Part shown: positions 60,592 to 64,000 of the stretch, in pieces | Layout: each line of letters opens with the position of its first letter | Position numbering within the stretch: the first letter of the stretch is position 1 | NCBI RefSeq assembly: GCF_029227915.1 | Contig: NC_079888.1 | Coordinates: 2,303,001-2,367,000, forward strand | DNA length: 64,000 bases | Reading direction: 5' to 3' | From: Hydractinia symbiolongicarpus | Lineage: Eukaryota; Cnidaria; Hydrozoa; Anthoathecata; Hydractiniidae | Translations under genes and position numbers: made by a program | Notes under the pieces: generated by a model | Database searches by the model: none | Seen by the model: the letters and a program-made list of their open reading frames with translations, nothing else | Told to the model about the DNA's origin: nothing

Positions 60592-63500
60592 ATGGATAGT
60601 TATAGTTTGTCAAGATATACTTCATTTTTCTTTGCGTTACTATTAAGCACAGGATATGCGCAAATAGATAAACAACTAGGAATAAAAAGAACCTCGAATG
60701 GAAAGGCGGCTTTATTTCGAAAAATTGTCGCAAACAGAAAACTGAACATAACACCGATTACAGGTTACAGTAATTGCAGTTTCAAAGATTGTGGAAAATA
60801 TTGCGTTTACAACATACAATGCGAGTCCTTTAACTTTAAGAAAGCGACAAAGACATGTGAATTGTTGTCTGTGGATAGAAACAGCAAACTGGATAATACT
60901 ACCTTCATAAATGCAACTGGATGGGTATATTATGATACCGGATTCAACATTCGACACCCGAATTGGAGAAACAAATACTTGGTAAGGCAATATTCTTTAT
61001 TATATTACGAAACGAATTTTGAATGTCCTTTACACTTTTTAGAGTGCTAACAAAAATTATGAATGTCCTTTACACTTTTTAGAGACGCCTTTTAGAGTTC
61101 AGAAATTGTATAATATATATAGTGGTTCTATTGTCTAGCAGTGCTATTACCTGACGTTGTAAGAGTTTTTACTTACGAAAATCTTCGTGTGTTTTTATTG
61201 TACATTTCTATATGTTCTTGTATATAATACTCATACTATGGCGAAGAAAACAATTTTGAAATGAATTTTGAAATGATAACAAAATCTTTTTGCAGGTCAC
61301 AAATTACAGCAATAGACTTTCACGTGTTCGATAGCTTTAAAGATAATGAATCAAGTTTTATATAGGTTGAGAGAAATGTGATCGGTAAAAAAATACTAGC
61401 TACATGCATAAAATAAACAATAGTTTCGTACATCTTGGCTTCTTGCAATCAAAACCATGTGGTAGCTTATCACGTTACATCAAATACTTCTGCTTTTAGG
61501 TACATGGAATTTAAATACCAGATAAGGCTTTTGGAAAGTGTGCTCTCAAAAAAGCCAGCGTTATTTGCATTTAACTTCAAAGCCATAAAAATCTTGAGTT
61601 TATAAAAAAAACATTGCCAGCAGAAGATAAACTAAACGACTGTAGGGAAAATTTGGCTAAACTGTCAAATTTTGTCACAATACAGTAAATTAAAGTTACC
61701 ATTTTGTGCACGTAGAAAACTCGTCTTTCCGAACGCCGCTACAACAATCCTCTGTACTTATTTTTAATAAACACGAGAAAGCCTAACGTAAGCACAGGGC
61801 TAACCAAAAATGCCCACACAATCGACGATGTAAAATACAAGATTTTCATATCAATGTCGTAAGATTAATATTTTAGTTTATACCATCAAATAACAATTTT
61901 TAGCCTTATTATTATATACCCGTAAGCAAAAACAGCCATTGAATAAATAATCGTATTCCACCCGTATTATTCAATGCTTGTGACGTAACAATAGTTTTGA
62001 CAAAACATTCGTAAACGCATGTTTTGATTTTATCCTTCCGCCTCATTAATTTTTATCGTAATTAACTGTGACTGGTTGTTTCTTAGTGGTCCGTTTTCTG
62101 ATTGGTCGATTTCCAAACACGTGAAATGGCGGGAACTTTTTTGTCGAGAAAATTCTTTTTACAAATTAATTTCTAACTTGCACATTTAGTACCATGTAAA
62201 CTTATTTAGATTGTAACTTTTATTGTGTTTATAAACTATTGAATTTTGAATTAAAAATTTGTGTTGTGTTTCAACATTCAAAAAAAAGAAATGAACTTTT
62301 TGTCTCTTTGTACCGTGTCGATTTCAACAACATTTCGAAAACATGTCGATTTCACAAAAAAATGTTTCGATCTACACTATAAAATGAAACGAAAACAAAA
62401 CAAACACAAAACAAAATAAGTAATATTAATTATAACAATCTCTTTTGGGTATATAATAAAACATATATACAATAGGTAAACATAGGTTATTGGATTTATT
62501 AACCCTCGGTGATATTATATTCAACTCCGCTGCGCGTCGTTGAATATAAATCACCTCGGGTTAATAAATCTCAATAACCTATGTTTACCTATTGTATATC
62601 TACTTATTATAGTAAGGATCAGATATAAAATAATTGCACCAATTAAACCTTACAACCAAAATAAAATTTCAGTATACCCTATAAGAGGAGTATAAATTAT
62701 CCTAAATTTATTAAAGACCCTGTACTAAAATTATTTTGAAAAGGATTTTCATCTTTTTCCGGTTATCTTTACATAGTACAACATTTCTTGTCCAGTCAAC
62801 AAATGCGATAAATGTACATGTCTTCAACCACCCGAAGAAAAAACACATCAATGTGATTGTTACTCAAAAGGTAAAGTTACCATTTTGTTCACACCAACTC
62901 GATAGCTTCACAGCTGAAATCGCTGTAGTCAATCTAGATAATTTGTTAACTTTTAAATTTGAGTTATAAGGCAAAAAAAGAGCTTTTTCCAACTACATAT
63001 TACTTTGCATGATCTCCAACGACAGCAGTTTAAAAACTAAAAAATACAAATAATATTCGCTTATTTTCAGTATTATATTTACTTTTATTATATTTGTTCA
63101 TCAGCTTATGCCATTCATATTACATTTTATGAACAGAGGGGGTAATCAAGTTAGCAGCAGGCAACTGGTGTTGGTACGCACCTGGTTCATGTTCTGTTGA
63201 TGATGGCGAAAAGATCGTTATTAAACAATGTGATCAAAAAGATGTTGGTCAACAGTTTGTGTATGATGGACAAAGTGGCAATATCTTTCATAAATGCTCA
63301 CAAAAAAGAGTTTGTCCTATCAATAATATTGTGGTACTTAAGGAGAGTTGCTCAAAGTCTTGGTACATTACAGATAGTAAGTACATGGAGGGTGGGCCTG
63401 CAAGGCAGACGAGTTGACTTTGAAAGTAAATGGGCCAATATAGTGGCTAAGAGGGGTAGCGGTTCGAAGATCTGAAGCTCTAGAATATTAAAATATTATT

Positions 63501-63975
63501 CAAATGTTTCAAATTTTATTCAAAGTTTTCGAGGCTATCTCTGAACTGTTAAGATAGATAAATTGTCTATCCTACCTACCTCTAAATAAGATTTTTTCAG
63601 CCCTGCTTTTTATAAACATAAATTGATTGCCAATTGAAGGATTACTCCTGAAATACATGGCAAATCATAAAACAGACGTCACGTGATACTTAAAGGATTC
63701 TTTATACCGCTGAACCAATTTATTTTAATTTCTCTCGTGTTCATTTTTGCAATTAGCTTTATTCTTGGCAGGCTTGCTTAATGTATTTACAGAAATATTT
63801 TGGCATACAGAACTTTTTTATGTTATTGTGCACACATCTTTTATAGAGTATGCCTTAAGCTCACCATATCGTTGTCCTTATCCAGTGGGTGGTTTGCTTG
63901 AGACTGACAATGGACTGGACCTCGTTGTTGATATTTGCTTGGCAGAAAAAGGGATTCATAGATTTCAAACAGGAA
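60592..63975 (+). CDS. Secreted PAN-domain / trefoil-like multi-exon gene, partial
   Basis: Four exons fit one frame: 60,592-60,981, 62,777-62,870, 63,137-63,376 and 63,847-63,975. The introns are GT-AG and exons 2-4 all end in phase 1. Exon 1 gives a signal peptide (YTSFFFALLLSTGYAQ) and a PAN/apple domain (FKDCGKYCVYNIQCESFNF, then KTCEL). Exon 2 is Cys-rich (CPVNKCDKCTCLQPPEEKTH). Exon 3 (KLAAGNWCWYAPGSC, IVIKQCDQKDVGQQFVYD, IFHKCSQKRVCP) resembles a ricin-type beta-trefoil repeat. Exon 4 continues with SSPYRCPYPVGGLLET and ends at a GTAAGT donor, so the gene runs past the window. Probably a secreted or surface carbohydrate-binding protein. Exon boundaries are my prediction. Confidence 0.55.
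62465..62599. repeat. 135-bp foldback repeat inside an intron
   Basis: About 60-bp inverted arms (outer word ATATACAATAGGTAAACATA) around a 13-bp GC-rich loop TCCGCTGCGCGTC. A foldback MITE-type hairpin lying in the first large intron of the PAN gene. Confidence 0.8.
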
Positions 63976-64000
63976 GTAAGTCTAATAATAAGTATATGAG

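Noticed and set aside
1-64000. tRNA, rRNA or other structured RNA genes
   Set aside because: Looked for cloverleaf-type and rRNA-like blocks and saw none; a covariance search was not possible here.

Overview
The window reads as nuclear DNA of an AT-rich marine invertebrate, most likely a cnidarian. This rests on intron-containing secreted PAN/apple-domain genes, rhodopsin-class GPCR relics, many MITE-like and foldback repeats, hAT/Crypton/piggyBac debris, and a large endogenous Polinton/Maverick-like (adintovirus-like) element. The species cannot be named from sequence alone.

Layout. 1-18,979 is host sequence: minisatellites, a mucin-like exon and a PAN-type first exon on the minus strand, a 709-bp piggyBac-type MITE (9,821-10,529, TTAA duplication), a two-exon OTU-like + TTF zinc-finger gene related to hAT transposases (12,390-14,234), a 99-bp tandem array and a frameshifted GPCR. 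55,219-64,000 is host sequence again: a short foldback repeat, a tyrosine-recombinase exon fragment, a decayed GPCR, and a multi-exon secreted gene (signal peptide, PAN, Cys-rich exon, trefoil-like exon) that runs off the right edge.

18,985-55,213 is a three-level nest of mobile DNA. Level 1 is element A, a Polinton-like element of about 15.9 kb with 335-bp terminal inverted repeats (TIRs) and a 5-bp target duplication AAAAT. Level 2 is element B (27,159-47,475; about 16.3 kb without its own insert), a close relative inserted in reverse orientation into a membrane-protein gene of A with a 5-bp duplication ACCGC. Level 3 is a 3,995-bp Tc1/mariner-type element (31,437-35,431) inserted at TA into the DNA polymerase gene of B. 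It encodes a DD34E transposase and, unusually, a separate HUH-Rep/SF3-helicase protein, with a 228-bp iteron-bearing palindrome between them and identical 194-bp direct repeats at both ends.

A and B share one virus-like gene set: protein-primed type DNA polymerase B (with a SAP + Arg/Pro-rich N-terminal extension), retroviral-type integrase, a small SAP protein, an MDM2-like RING protein, A32/FtsK-like packaging ATPase, double-jelly-roll-type major capsid protein, a penton-like protein, and a run of small membrane or coiled-coil putative virion proteins. No adenovirus-type protease was recognised. Several genes are broken, and the lesions differ between copies: PolB (nonsense plus mariner insertion in B, frameshift in A), major capsid (8-nt deletion and nonsense in A, 1-nt deletion in B), the small OB-like gene (frameshift in A), RING (probable frameshift in A, lost zinc ligand in B), a membrane protein (start codon lost in B) and the gene of A split by B. 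Integrase, ATPase, penton-like protein and most small genes are open in both.

Two families of short perfect hairpins (TTTGTTAC/GTAACAAA and ATCTTTAC/GTAAAGAT) sit at the ends of transcription units at matching places in A and B, and a shared leader with TTAAAG and TATATC blocks ends just before the ATG of the polymerase and RING genes. Together they look like a virus-encoded transcription punctuation system.
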